DNA of 64,000 bases from Emcibacteraceae bacterium (GTDB lineage Bacteria; Pseudomonadota; Alphaproteobacteria; Sphingomonadales; Emcibacteraceae). Positions 8,915 through 18,319 of the stretch are shown one piece after another. The DNA is taken from positions 1 through 64,000 of the forward strand of contig JAWKXO010000002.1 of assembly GCA_041396985.1 (NCBI GenBank), written 5' to 3'. The position numbers and the translations under genes were made by a program. How positions within the stretch are numbered: position 1 is the stretch's first letter; every line of letters begins with the position of its first letter. The notes below the pieces were generated by a model that worked only from the letters and a program-made list of their open reading frames with translations, was not told the origin of the DNA and searched no databases.

Positions 8915-9817
8915 ATGGATAAATTAATGTCTGATAAATTTGCCCTTGCCCTTCATGGCGGTGCCGGCCCCAAAGCAGGTGAAGATTATTCGGTGGTGGA
9001 AACCCATCTTGCTGAGCTTGCCGCTGAAGGGGAAAGGTTGCTGAAATCCGGGGAATGTGCCCTTGATGTGGTAGAAATTATGGTCGCCAATCTGGAATGC
9101 TCGGGCCTTTATGTTGCCGGGAAAGGTTCCGCCCCCAATAGTGAGGGACAGGTTGAACTGGATGCCAGCATTATGGAAGGCCATACCCGTAGAGCCGGGT
9201 CCGTATCCGCCATTAAGGATGTCATCAGCCCAATCGGGGTCGCAAAAGCCGTTCTGGTAAACTCCCCCTGTGTCATGTTGACGGCTGACGGCGCGAACAA
9301 ATTTGCATCTGAACAGGGATTTGAATCTGTTTTAGACCCAAAAAATTATTATATCCTGCCTATTGGTGTCACAGAAGAGGACATCAAAAATTATGAAATG
9401 TTCCATGGCACAGTCGGGGCAGTGGCCCTTGATATTCATGGCAACCTTGCCGCCGCTACATCAACCGGTGGAGTGTTTGGAAAACCGGCCGGTCGTGTTG
9501 GCGATACACCTATTATTGGTATCGGTACATGGGCTGATCAGGATATTGCCATTTCCTGCACGGGAACAGGTGAATATTTTATTCGGGCCGGTGGAGCACT
9601 GACAGCAGCCAATGGATATGAACTGGCGGGAGACACACTTGAAGAAGCCCTTTGGCGGCTGCTTGATGAAGTGGAAAGACTGGGTGGGGATGGCGGTCTT
9701 ATTGCCGTGAATAAAAAAGGCGAAATCGCCATGGCCTATAATTCGGACGGAATGAAGCGGGCAGCTGTTTCAGACAGCTTGGACCTTGTTTCAACCACCT
9801 TTGCCCCCTGCCGGTAA
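8915..9817 (+). CDS. Isoaspartyl peptidase / L-asparaginase (Ntn hydrolase)
   Basis: This 300-aa type-2 asparaginase/isoaspartyl dipeptidase is an Ntn hydrolase that self-cleaves before a Thr. The expected HGTVGAVALD motif places the nucleophile at Thr166, and the N-terminal ALHGGAG motif is also present. An ATG at 8927 is an alternative start. Its stop at 9817 directly abuts the stop of the convergent Mur-ligase gene of the cyanophycin locus. This makes the likely substrate beta-Asp-Arg dipeptide released from cyanophycin by cyanophycinase, yielding aspartate and arginine. It is cytosolic, with no signal peptide. Confidence 0.9.
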   Translation: MDKLMSDKFALALHGGAGPKAGEDYSVVETHLAELAAEGERLLKSGECALDVVEIMVANLECSGLYVAGKGSAPNSEGQVELDASIMEGHTRRAGSVSAIKDVISPIGVAKAVLVNSPCVMLTADGANKFASEQGFESVLDPKNYYILPIGVTEEDIKNYEMFHGTVGAVALDIHGNLAAATSTGGVFGKPAGRVGDTPIIGIGTWADQDIAISCTGTGEYFIRAGGALTAANGYELAGDTLEEALWRLLDEVERLGGDGGLIAVNKKGEIAMAYNSDGMKRAAVSDSLDLVSTTFAPCR

Positions 9818-11566
9818 CTATTCGCCCGCTTCTTTCAGCATGGCAAAAACCTTATCCCGCTCGGAGAGAGCCAGCAGCAGTGCAAGGTCGCCATCTTCCA
9901 ATTGATCAATGATGAATTTTGCCCCTTCGGATGGAGACGGAAAATGATGTATTTCATTTACATCTATTCCATTTTTCATACATTCGGATTTGATAATGGC
10001 CGCCGCTTCACCCAGCTCACGTCCCCTTAAATAGGCAACCATATCCATGGTCACAACCTGATCCGGTTTAAAACGGATGGCCCCTCTGGTCAGGTCAATA
10101 ATATCCTGATCCGACCGGTCACCGGCCTGGCCGATCAGCAAAAATTTTCTTCTGGATGGCAAACTGCTTAGCATATCCGTAATAGCATTGATTGAATGAG
10201 GATTATGGGCAAAATCAACAAACACTCGCGCGCCTTTTACCTTAAATTCATTACAGCGTCCTGGGTTATCCTCAGGTGTCGACCTGAAATGCATCAGCCC
10301 ATCAATAATTGCCTCATTTGAAATCCCCATTGCTTTGGTCAGACAAATTGCCCCCATGGCATTATGAATGTTAAATCGCGCTGCCCCATTCATGGTGATC
10401 GGAATATCAGCTACGGACATCTTAAGGCTGATATCTTTACCATCAAAATAGTTGATTACGCCTCCTTCTAGCCAGCAGCATAAATTTCCTTGCTGAAGCG
10501 CATTTAAAATCTGATCATTATTTTCATCCAGAGAATACCAGCAAAGATTTTTTTCTGAACCCAGACCATTAGAGACAACATATTTATCGTCTGCATTAAG
10601 CACCAACACACCGTCCTTTGAAAGTGTTCTGGCAACGGCAAACTTGGCATCGGCAAGATGCTCAACCGTATTTATGCCATATTCGCCAAGATGGTCAGCA
10701 GCAACATTGGTGACCAGTGCGGCCGCTGCCTGTCTGAGTGGCAGACCACGCCGCAGGATGCCGCCCCGGGCCACCTCTAGAAAGGCCATCTCAAGCCGTT
10801 TATCCCGAAGCAGCATACGGGCACCACCCGGTCCTGAATAATCACCATAATCAAGAATATCACCACCGAGTTTTACATAATCGGTTGATGTAGAGCCGCT
10901 AATAAAACCTGCCGCTGCGGCAATGGCTGAAGATAATCGAACGCTGGTTGATTTTCCGTTTGTGCCGGTAATCAGGGCAACCGGAACATTATGAAGCATA
11001 TTCCAGTCCACGTTATCAGGAGAGGGAATTTCATTAATGCCCCATTTTTGTGACCCAATACCATGTCCGAGCGACACATAATCATCATCCCAGAGGACAT
11101 CAATATTCCTTTTTTCTGCTACTTTTTGAAGGGCCAGCAATGGTGGGTTTTGTTCTTTTGCAATTACGTCCTTAAGATCAGATATATGTTTTTCAAAATC
11201 ATCCGGCTGCTCCCCCAGTAATCGGCAAGCCGTCAGCTGCCAACTGGTTTCAATAACAAAAACGGCCGAATAAAGAAGATCAATGGTCGCTGATATTGCC
11301 AGATTTACTCCAGTGTCGAATATTCGTGTTTTGGTCTGGCTATTTGTCCAGCCAATTGCCTTGAGCACCCGGTTCACTTCACTCAACCAGACCGTAATAA
11401 CATCTTCTTTTTTGAAATCCTTAACATATACATCCAGAATGGCACCCGGTTTTTCCCACAAAAGGCCGGGTCCGGTTACCCTTCTGCTGCTTTCAAGGGT
11501 CAATTTATCGGATTCTGGTATTCTGATATCCAGATAATCTTCAATCTCTTCGATATTTATGGCCAT
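9818..11566 (-). CDS. Mur-ligase family protein, cyanophycin-synthetase-like but without ATP-grasp
   Basis: This 582-aa protein has an N-terminal region of about 190 residues without a recognised motif. It is followed by a Mur-ligase central domain with the P-loop GTNGKSTS at 201-208 and a C-terminal Mur-ligase domain (NPGRCNEFKVKGARVFVDFAHNP near 430-455). The ATP-grasp module of cyanophycin synthetase is absent. It lies 5 bases after the cphA stop, so the two are cotranscribed. It resembles the C-terminal half of CphA and may act on a cyanophycin precursor or aid polymer extension. I know of no firmly established reaction for this partner protein. Confidence 0.82.
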   Translation of the reverse strand: MAINIEEIEDYLDIRIPESDKLTLESSRRVTGPGLLWEKPGAILDVYVKDFKKEDVITVWLSEVNRVLKAIGWTNSQTKTRIFDTGVNLAISATIDLLYSAVFVIETSWQLTACRLLGEQPDDFEKHISDLKDVIAKEQNPPLLALQKVAEKRNIDVLWDDDYVSLGHGIGSQKWGINEIPSPDNVDWNMLHNVPVALITGTNGKSTSVRLSSAIAAAAGFISGSTSTDYVKLGGDILDYGDYSGPGGARMLLRDKRLEMAFLEVARGGILRRGLPLRQAAAALVTNVAADHLGEYGINTVEHLADAKFAVARTLSKDGVLVLNADDKYVVSNGLGSEKNLCWYSLDENNDQILNALQQGNLCCWLEGGVINYFDGKDISLKMSVADIPITMNGAARFNIHNAMGAICLTKAMGISNEAIIDGLMHFRSTPEDNPGRCNEFKVKGARVFVDFAHNPHSINAITDMLSSLPSRRKFLLIGQAGDRSDQDIIDLTRGAIRFKPDQVVTMDMVAYLRGRELGEAAAIIKSECMKNGIDVNEIHHFPSPSEGAKFIIDQLEDGDLALLLALSERDKVFAMLKEAGE

Positions 11567-11571
11567 GATGA

Positions 11572-14370
11572 TCAGTCACCATCTTCAACATCTTCACGGG
11601 CAAGACGCACACCGCGCTCATCCCTTATGATCTGAAGATTGACATCGATCAGGTCTTCATAAGCCGGCGCTTTAATCTTAATTTCCGATTTGGCCGCAAC
11701 CGCTTCCGATTTATTACCGCCGAAATTGATGATCTGCTTCCAGGACCGTGTAACGTTATCACCAAAAACAACCAGTAGATCATTATCACCCGCTGCATTC
11801 AGTGCCGCATCAATAGCCTCAACTTCATCCGGGATTACGCTAATATTTTCTTCTGCTACACCCTGATCCATTAGGCACTTTTTCATCATATTCGGGATTT
11901 CATCAGTTCCTCTTCCGCGTCGGTTATCATCCGCCTTTAAGTAGTAATGGTCAAAGTGACCGGCAATGACTTCTGTGCTTTCTAAAACATCCTGGTCCCG
12001 CCTGTCCCCTGGACAGGAAGCAACAATAAGCTTACGGGAGTGGGTATTCAGTTTATCCGCCAGATCGGTCATCACGCTGAAGGCCGCCGGATTATGGGCA
12101 TAATCCAGAATGACACGGAAGCCATGCTTGTCAAACACATTCATCCGTCCCGGCGCCTGTGAGAATGTGGTATTAAATGTTTTAAGCCCAAGCCTGATCT
12201 GGTCCAGATCTTCACCAAAACTATAAGCCATAGCCACTGCGAACATGGCATTCTGTACGTTATGAAGCGCTTTTCCTTCAATGGTTGCCGGGATAAGATG
12301 TGACCATAATACCGGTATATGTGTACTGTTATCATAAATGGTAATCAAATCCCCATTCATGCCTTTTTCAAGCACACAGGCCTTGCCACCGGCATCAATA
12401 TGCTGTTTCACAAGTGCATGGTCATGATGCATGGTCACATAGAAAATATTATCTGCGTCAGCATAATCCGCCATCAGAAGGCAGTGTTTATCATCGGCAT
12501 TCAAAACGACCGTATCCGTCGCCGCTTCAATCACTATTCTTTTTATTTCGGCCAGTTGTTCCAGGGTATCAATACCCCCCATCCCTAAATGGTCAGACGC
12601 CACGTTAAGACATGCTGAAACATTGGTACTGTCATAACCGAGGCCGTTTCTGACCAACCCGCCGCGGGCCGTTTCAAGAACGGCAAAGTCAACTGTTGGA
12701 TCCCGAAGGACCATTTGTGCTGAGCGCGGCCCGGTAGTATCTCCCTTCACTGTCTGCTTCCCATCAACATAAATACCGTCAGTGGTGGTAAGCCCCACCG
12801 TATATCCGCAGGTTTTAATGATATGGGCCAGCATTCTTGACGTGGTGGTTTTCCCGTTGGTTCCTGTAATGGCTGCGATCGGAATGCGGCTTGGCGTTCC
12901 AACCGGGAATAGCATTTCCAGCACTTTTCCCGAAACGTCCCTAGCCTTGCCCTCTGACGGTGCCACATGCATCCTGAAACCCGGTGCGGCATTTACCTCA
13001 ACAATACCACCGCCCACAACTTTATAGGATTTGCTTATATCAGTGGTCAGAAAATCAACGCCACCTACATCAAGCCCGACAGCCTGAATAGCCCGCTGCG
13101 CCATTTCCTTATTATCCGGATGGACAACATCCGTCAGATCAATGGCGGTTCCGCCGGTTGAAAGATTGGCCGTATCGCGAAGATAAAAAATCTTACCATC
13201 TTCAAGAACTGTTTCTTCTGTATATCCGGCATTTTTCATTAACCGCCTTGCCTGACTGTCTATTTCAAGAATTGTAAGAACCTTTTCATGGCCAACACCA
13301 CGACGCGGGTCTTCATTCACAATATCTATGAGCTCTGCAATAGTATGTTTTCCATCACCGACAACATGCCCCGGAACACGCTTTGCCACCGCAACCAGTT
13401 CATTATCAACGACCAGCATCCGATGATCAAACCCTGTCATATAGCTCTCGACCAAAACTGCCCTGCTCGTCCCCTGATCTTTTGCGACATCAAAGGCGGT
13501 TTCGACTTCCTCATCACTGCTCAAATTAATCGATACGCCGCGTCCATGATTGGCATTGAGCGGTTTGACAACGACAGGGTAACCAATACGCTGTGCCGCC
13601 TTAACGGCTTCATTCGAGCTATAAACCATTTGTTGCTGTGGCACGGGTAGCCCCAAATCATTCAGCAGATTATGGGTATCTTCCTTATCACAGGAAATCT
13701 CCACGGCAATATGATTGGTTTGGGACGTAATTGTTGCCTGAATTCTTTTTTGGTGTTTGCCATGCCCGAATTGCACCAGACTATATTTATTCAGACGCAG
13801 CCAGGGAATATCCCTTGCTTCCGCGGCGGCGACAAGTGACGCGGTACTGGGTCCAAAGGCATGCCTTTGCGCACTTTTAATAAATCTTGTCTGTTCTTCT
13901 TCCCAGTCAAAGTCTACTTCAATCGGATAGCCCGTTTTTTCCTGCAACTCCTTGGGCAACAAATGCATCAAGAGCTTAATAGCAAGTTCACAGGCGGCCA
14001 AGCCTACGTCTTTATGAACATAGGCATAAACCATATTATATTGACCAACGTCACCGGTTGATCGGGTGCGGCCAAACGTAACTTCATTCCCCGCAACACA
14101 TTGTAGCTCCAATGCGACATGTTCAATAATATGAGCCATCCATGTACCTTCGTCTTCTCTGAGCCGACGAATGAAACCACCCGGCACACGGTAAGAACAG
14201 CCATGCTCATGAAGCCCTGGCAGGGCATCCACCAGTCCGTCAACAAAATCACTGCCTATTTTTGCTGATGGCCACTCTTCCAGAACGCCAATATCCAATA
14301 CATGGCGAATGACTTTGAATTTGGCATATTGATTGGGCCCCAAATATAAATTCGTTTTTAATATTTTCAT
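11572..14370 (-). CDS. cphA: Cyanophycin synthetase
   Basis: This 932-aa protein has the full CphA architecture: an N-terminal domain (1-160), an ATP-grasp module with the KPLNANHGRG loop at 269-278 that adds Asp to the backbone, and a Mur-ligase module with the GTNGKTTT P-loop at 503-510 that attaches Arg to the side chain. The C-terminal DYAHNPAAF motif is also present. It polymerises Asp and Arg into the nitrogen/carbon store cyanophycin without a ribosome. A GAGAGGGAC element precedes the ATG. It lies 30 bases after cphB and 5 before the Mur-ligase partner. Length and motifs suggest it is intact. Confidence 0.95.
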   Translation of the reverse strand: MKILKTNLYLGPNQYAKFKVIRHVLDIGVLEEWPSAKIGSDFVDGLVDALPGLHEHGCSYRVPGGFIRRLREDEGTWMAHIIEHVALELQCVAGNEVTFGRTRSTGDVGQYNMVYAYVHKDVGLAACELAIKLLMHLLPKELQEKTGYPIEVDFDWEEEQTRFIKSAQRHAFGPSTASLVAAAEARDIPWLRLNKYSLVQFGHGKHQKRIQATITSQTNHIAVEISCDKEDTHNLLNDLGLPVPQQQMVYSSNEAVKAAQRIGYPVVVKPLNANHGRGVSINLSSDEEVETAFDVAKDQGTSRAVLVESYMTGFDHRMLVVDNELVAVAKRVPGHVVGDGKHTIAELIDIVNEDPRRGVGHEKVLTILEIDSQARRLMKNAGYTEETVLEDGKIFYLRDTANLSTGGTAIDLTDVVHPDNKEMAQRAIQAVGLDVGGVDFLTTDISKSYKVVGGGIVEVNAAPGFRMHVAPSEGKARDVSGKVLEMLFPVGTPSRIPIAAITGTNGKTTTSRMLAHIIKTCGYTVGLTTTDGIYVDGKQTVKGDTTGPRSAQMVLRDPTVDFAVLETARGGLVRNGLGYDSTNVSACLNVASDHLGMGGIDTLEQLAEIKRIVIEAATDTVVLNADDKHCLLMADYADADNIFYVTMHHDHALVKQHIDAGGKACVLEKGMNGDLITIYDNSTHIPVLWSHLIPATIEGKALHNVQNAMFAVAMAYSFGEDLDQIRLGLKTFNTTFSQAPGRMNVFDKHGFRVILDYAHNPAAFSVMTDLADKLNTHSRKLIVASCPGDRRDQDVLESTEVIAGHFDHYYLKADDNRRGRGTDEIPNMMKKCLMDQGVAEENISVIPDEVEAIDAALNAAGDNDLLVVFGDNVTRSWKQIINFGGNKSEAVAAKSEIKIKAPAYEDLIDVNLQIIRDERGVRLAREDVEDGD

Positions 14371-14400
14371 TTAAGTCCCTCTCAATATTTTAGTTAAACT

Positions 14401-15252
14401 TTAAATTTTACAAACATTCTGCCGATCTTCAATAGGCGGGAATGCTTCCCTGATATCAAAATTATAAAGGCAGCCTTCATGTAGGATATCCAGTTTTAGA
14501 CCAAGAAGGCCCAATGCTTTGGTATTGTCCGTGCCATAAGCTGAAGAATAGGTCAAATCCCCGCCATCAACAATCGTTACCGTTCCGCTTCCCACCACCT
14601 CGCACATATCATCCGGGCCGATAAAAGCGGCAGTATCCTCATCAATTCCCACTCCCATCAGGAACGGGTTAAAGGCGATGGCCGAAAGCAGCCTTCCAAG
14701 TCGGTTTCGTTCCGAAAAATGCTGATCAATAATCATGGCATTGGTCAGACCAAGTCCCGGTGCCAATATGGCACCGCCTTCCCTTGGTGATTCATTTGAT
14801 TCACCGCCGGCAATCATATGTTCTGACATAATTGATGCCCCAGCCGACGTGCCAGCGACATGGACACCGCGGGCATTTGCTGTTCTGATTACCTGGGCGA
14901 CAGCTGTACCGCCAAGAATAGTCGCCAGTCGAAGCTGATTGCCACCGGTGATAAAGATACCTGTTGCTTCTTCGCAGCGGCTGGCAAATTCAGGATTGTT
15001 GCAGTCTTCACGGCTTGTAATATCAATATGGCTTACTTCGCCAACGCCAATATCCGTAAATATTTTTTCATATCTTTCGCCTGTATCATCAAGGCGTGAC
15101 GCGGTTGGAATAATCACAATTTTTGCGTTAGTTCCACCTGAAATTTCAGTAAATTTTTTTAAAATAGAAGGGTTGGTATCTTTATTTTCAGCACCACCAA
15201 TGGGAATGATATAACCCCTTTGATGTCCTTCTTCCACTATTGCTGGACACAT
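14401..15252 (-). CDS. cphB: Cyanophycinase
   Basis: This 283-aa S51-family serine exopeptidase has the nucleophile elbow GTSAGAS with Ser136, an ITGGNQLRLA segment at 101-110, and IIDQHFSERNRLGRL downstream, all typical of cyanophycinase. It releases beta-Asp-Arg dipeptides from cyanophycin. No signal peptide is seen, so it acts on intracellular granules. It is the first gene of the minus-strand cphB-cphA-Mur-ligase operon, and the dipeptidase that would finish the job is convergent at 8915. Synthesis and breakdown genes therefore share one transcript, which implies control at the level of enzyme activity or substrate. Confidence 0.93.
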   Translation of the reverse strand: MCPAIVEEGHQRGYIIPIGGAENKDTNPSILKKFTEISGGTNAKIVIIPTASRLDDTGERYEKIFTDIGVGEVSHIDITSREDCNNPEFASRCEEATGIFITGGNQLRLATILGGTAVAQVIRTANARGVHVAGTSAGASIMSEHMIAGGESNESPREGGAILAPGLGLTNAMIIDQHFSERNRLGRLLSAIAFNPFLMGVGIDEDTAAFIGPDDMCEVVGSGTVTIVDGGDLTYSSAYGTDNTKALGLLGLKLDILHEGCLYNFDIREAFPPIEDRQNVCKI

Positions 15253-15302
15253 TCTTTTATTAAACCTTACACTTGTTGGCTAAATATTTCCCCGCCCCGA
15301 TT

Positions 15303-15325
15303 GATCCGGTTCAATAAACCGGATC
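15303..15325. repeat. Perfect 9-bp inverted repeat upstream of cphB
   Basis: GATCCGGTT and AACCGGATC are separated by CAATA. The repeat lies about 50 bases upstream of the cphB start and about 65 bases beyond the stop of the preceding esterase gene. No run of T follows on the minus strand, so it is either a poor terminator for the esterase gene or a protein-binding operator for the cyanophycin operon. The sequence does not decide between these. Confidence 0.6.
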
Positions 15326-15389
15326 CGCTTAAAAAATAAGCTATAGCCCCATAAATAGCCTAATTCCTTCATATTTAAAACAAAATTTA

Positions 15390-16178
15390 TTATTTGGCAT
15401 TTTCCCATACTCTTCTGATCCAGGGCACGGCCTTTCCCATTGGTTCGGGTAAAAGATTTTCCTGATGATGGGTTATTACCGTCAGCACCTGAAAAATTAC
15501 ATCCTTGCCTTCGGCTTTCAGTTTCTTCACATATTCTTCCGTCGGACCGATATCAATCAGGCCATCAACCCGTGAATGAATGATATAAAGTGGAATTTTC
15601 CAGTCCACATCAATCATTTTCCTGTTTTCCCTAAAACCGTCCATCTCAGCCGGCATCCCGGCAATTGGCAGTGCACCGGCAAATCGATCCTGAAACTTTG
15701 AGGCAAAATGCCAGGTTCCAAACCCACCCATGCTGTAGCCCGTAACTATGGTTTTTGACGGATCTATATTATATGTGGCTATAACACTGTCCATCAGGCT
15801 AAGAACGGCTTTTTCATTTTCCGGCGTTGACCAGTTCCCGTTCACTGAATCGGCCGCCAGAAAAATAGCTCCAAGCGGCTCAAAAGCCTGCTGGTAAATT
15901 TTGGTAAAAAATCCTTCCACCCAGTAAGGCTCAGGTATTGTTGACCCTTCTTTCCTCTGGAAACCGTAATGAAGCCCAAGAATAAGCGGTACGGCTTTAC
16001 TGCCATCATATCCTTCCGGAATGCTGATGATATAGCGCTGTAAAGTGCCATCCGGATGTGTTACCTCCATTCTATGGAGGCCAGGTCCCATTTTTTTGAT
16101 TGTCAGCTCCTGTGCGTTAGAATTTGCCGCATAAAGCCAGAAAACAATAAGGCATGCCGCATTTAATAATGATTTCAC
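15390..16178 (-). CDS. Exported alpha/beta-hydrolase esterase
   Basis: This 262-aa protein has a Sec signal peptide (residues 1-23, ending SNAQ). The alpha/beta-hydrolase nucleophile elbow is GYSMGG at 147-152 (Ser149), followed by GTWHFA. A DGLIDIGPTEEYVKKL segment near 210 supplies the acid and THHQEN near 240 the His. It resembles PHB-depolymerase/feruloyl-esterase or dienelactone-type hydrolases that cleave polymer or plant esters, but the substrate is not evident. It is transcribed towards the cyanophycin operon and is probably a separate unit. Confidence 0.82.
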   Translation of the reverse strand: MKSLLNAACLIVFWLYAANSNAQELTIKKMGPGLHRMEVTHPDGTLQRYIISIPEGYDGSKAVPLILGLHYGFQRKEGSTIPEPYWVEGFFTKIYQQAFEPLGAIFLAADSVNGNWSTPENEKAVLSLMDSVIATYNIDPSKTIVTGYSMGGFGTWHFASKFQDRFAGALPIAGMPAEMDGFRENRKMIDVDWKIPLYIIHSRVDGLIDIGPTEEYVKKLKAEGKDVIFQVLTVITHHQENLLPEPMGKAVPWIRRVWENAK

Positions 16179-16300
16179 TTATGACCTCCCGTTATTTATT
16201 TTTCAAAGCATGACATACAAGATCTAAAACTTCAAGAAAGACAAATATTGATTTCAATAGTTTTTCTTTTATTCTGAAAAAAACAATTTGGAGTTTATGG

Positions 16301-16930
16301 ATGGTCTCTACAGAAGTGCTTCTGGCAATATTTACGGCGTCACTATTACTTTCCCTTGTCCCGGGGCCGGATAATTTATTTCTGTTGACTCAGGCGGCAT
16401 TGGAAGGTCCCGTTGCCGGAATTTGTCTGACACTTGGTCTATTAACAGGACTTATCTGTCATACGACTGCTGTTATTTTTGGTGTCACCGTTATTATCAA
16501 ATCCTCTGTAACGGCCTTTACAGTTCTGAAATTCATCGGAGTCGCTTACCTCCTTTATCTTTCATGGCACGCTTTTCGGGCGGGAAAAGCAAAAATATCA
16601 GAAACGGCAAATAAACCACGGGGTAATTTTCGGCTGTATCGCCGCGGCATTCTGATGAATATCAGCAATCCTAAAATTGCTGTTTTCTTTCTGGCCTTTT
16701 TTCCTCAGTTCATTGACCCGTCACTTGGCCATTTTGCCCGGCAAACCATCGAGCTTGCCGCTGCATTCATTCTGGCATTTCTGATCGTGTTTATTTCAAT
16801 CGCCTATTTGGCCGCAAGGCTAGGTGAGTTTCTAAAGAAATCAGAGAGAGCCCAGATTATATTAAACAGGATTGCCGGAACAATCTTTGTTGGTTTTGCT
16901 CTTAAGCTTGCGCTGACGGAAACTGCATAA
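16301..16930 (+). CDS. LysE/RhtB-family amino-acid exporter
   Basis: This 209-aa membrane protein has about six hydrophobic segments and the family opening SLVPGPDNLFLLTQAALEG near residue 20. It also contains the GILMNISNPKIAVFFLAFFPQF motif typical of the LysE/RhtB family. It exports amino acids or related small metabolites across the inner membrane. A GGAG element lies 7-10 bases upstream of the ATG. It is monocistronic by layout. The substrate cannot be inferred; proximity to arginine/aspartate storage genes is suggestive only. Confidence 0.9.
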   Translation: MVSTEVLLAIFTASLLLSLVPGPDNLFLLTQAALEGPVAGICLTLGLLTGLICHTTAVIFGVTVIIKSSVTAFTVLKFIGVAYLLYLSWHAFRAGKAKISETANKPRGNFRLYRRGILMNISNPKIAVFFLAFFPQFIDPSLGHFARQTIELAAAFILAFLIVFISIAYLAARLGEFLKKSERAQIILNRIAGTIFVGFALKLALTETA

Positions 16931-17029
16931 CTGATAGTCTGTTTTCAAACTGTAAATCTAAAAATTTGCAAAATAAGCAAAAATAGGTCACCATTCCCCC
17001 ATAATAAAAACATCTGAACGGGGAATATT

Positions 17030-18307
17030 ATGACAATTTCAAATTTTGTTAAAAGAGCACGTTATATTTTTGTGCTTCTCTTATTTACATCTTCCTTACC
17101 AAACGCATATGCACAGATTAATCAGGGAATGTCCATTGAACGGCTGAGCCGAATTGATGGGGTAATGCAGGATTATATTGATCAGGAAAAAATTGGCGGT
17201 GCCGTCGTATATGTCACGCGAAATGGCATGCCCGTTTATCATAAAGCCTTCGGAATGCGCGATATCGCCAGCAAGGACCCGATGAAGCACGACAACATGT
17301 TCCGAATTGCTTCCCAGTCAAAAGCAATCACGAGCGTTGGTATCATGATTTTACAGGAACAGGGAAAATTACTGATTGGTGATACGGTCGGAAAATATTT
17401 ACCCGAATATATGGAAACAACCGTAGCGGAAGATGACGGAAATGGCGGGTATAGGGTTGTTCCTGCCAAGCGGAAAATCACTATACGTGATCTTCTTACC
17501 CATACTGCCGGTATCAGCTACGGCACAGGTCCCGGTGAAGCGGCATGGAAAGAAGCGGGTATTTACGGATGGTATTTCGCGGACCGGGATGAACCGATCA
17601 GGAATACGGTCAGACGTATCGCCAGCCTTCCACAGGCGGCACAACCTGGTGAACAGTTTGTCTATGGCTATAACACCGATATTCTAGGCGCTGTTATTGA
17701 GGTCATATCCGGGCAATCGCTAGATCAGTTTATCAAGGAAAATATTCTGGATCCTCTCCATATGCATGACACCGCTTATTATGTCCCGAAGGAAAAGGTA
17801 GATCGTCTGGCCACCGTTTATTCTTTAAAAGGGGATAAAATCAGCCTTGCTGATAATCCGGGACAAATGGACGGCGGAAGACATGTGGGGCAGGGACATT
17901 ATGTCAATGGGCCGCGTAAGAGCTTTTCCGGCGGGGCAGGGCTTATTTCAACCACCCATGATTACGGCACCTTTTTACAGATGATGTTAAATGGTGGCGA
18001 ATTAAACGGGACGAGAATTTTAAGCCGAAAAACTGTTGAGCTTATGACCAAAAATCATATTGGTGATATTGAATTCGGTGCAGGGAGGAAATTTGGGCTG
18101 GGCTTTGAAATTGTTATGGACATGGGCGCCTTTGGCCAACCAAGTTCAGAAGGCAATTTCGGTTGGGGCGGTGCCTACCATTCCACATATTGGGTTGATC
18201 CCAAGGAAAAAATTGTTTTTGTTTATCTGACCCAGCTAATCCCGGCAGGAGATATGAATGAAAGCGATAAATTAAGGGCTTTGATTTATCAGGCAATCGT
18301 AGATTAA
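17030..18307 (+). CDS. Exported beta-lactamase-fold serine hydrolase
   Basis: This 425-aa protein has a Sec signal (residues 1-29, ending NAYAQ). The class-C beta-lactamase/esterase fold is shown by the SQSK motif (Ser95, Lys98) and a Tyr motif around residue 212 (FVYGYNTD). A C-terminal GGAYHSTYW segment stands in the KTG-box position. Such proteins include esterases, D-aminopeptidases and peptidoglycan hydrolases; true beta-lactamase activity is not implied. GGGGAA precedes the ATG. The exported RidA gene follows 12 bases later, so the two are cotranscribed. Confidence 0.88.
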   Translation: MTISNFVKRARYIFVLLLFTSSLPNAYAQINQGMSIERLSRIDGVMQDYIDQEKIGGAVVYVTRNGMPVYHKAFGMRDIASKDPMKHDNMFRIASQSKAITSVGIMILQEQGKLLIGDTVGKYLPEYMETTVAEDDGNGGYRVVPAKRKITIRDLLTHTAGISYGTGPGEAAWKEAGIYGWYFADRDEPIRNTVRRIASLPQAAQPGEQFVYGYNTDILGAVIEVISGQSLDQFIKENILDPLHMHDTAYYVPKEKVDRLATVYSLKGDKISLADNPGQMDGGRHVGQGHYVNGPRKSFSGGAGLISTTHDYGTFLQMMLNGGELNGTRILSRKTVELMTKNHIGDIEFGAGRKFGLGFEIVMDMGAFGQPSSEGNFGWGGAYHSTYWVDPKEKIVFVYLTQLIPAGDMNESDKLRALIYQAIVD

Positions 18308-18319
18308 AAGGAAAAATTC

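Noticed and set aside
11283..13650. Long plus-strand open frames inside cphA and its Mur-ligase neighbour
   Set aside because: They are antisense to well-supported genes, have no recognisable domains and look like coding-strand shadows.
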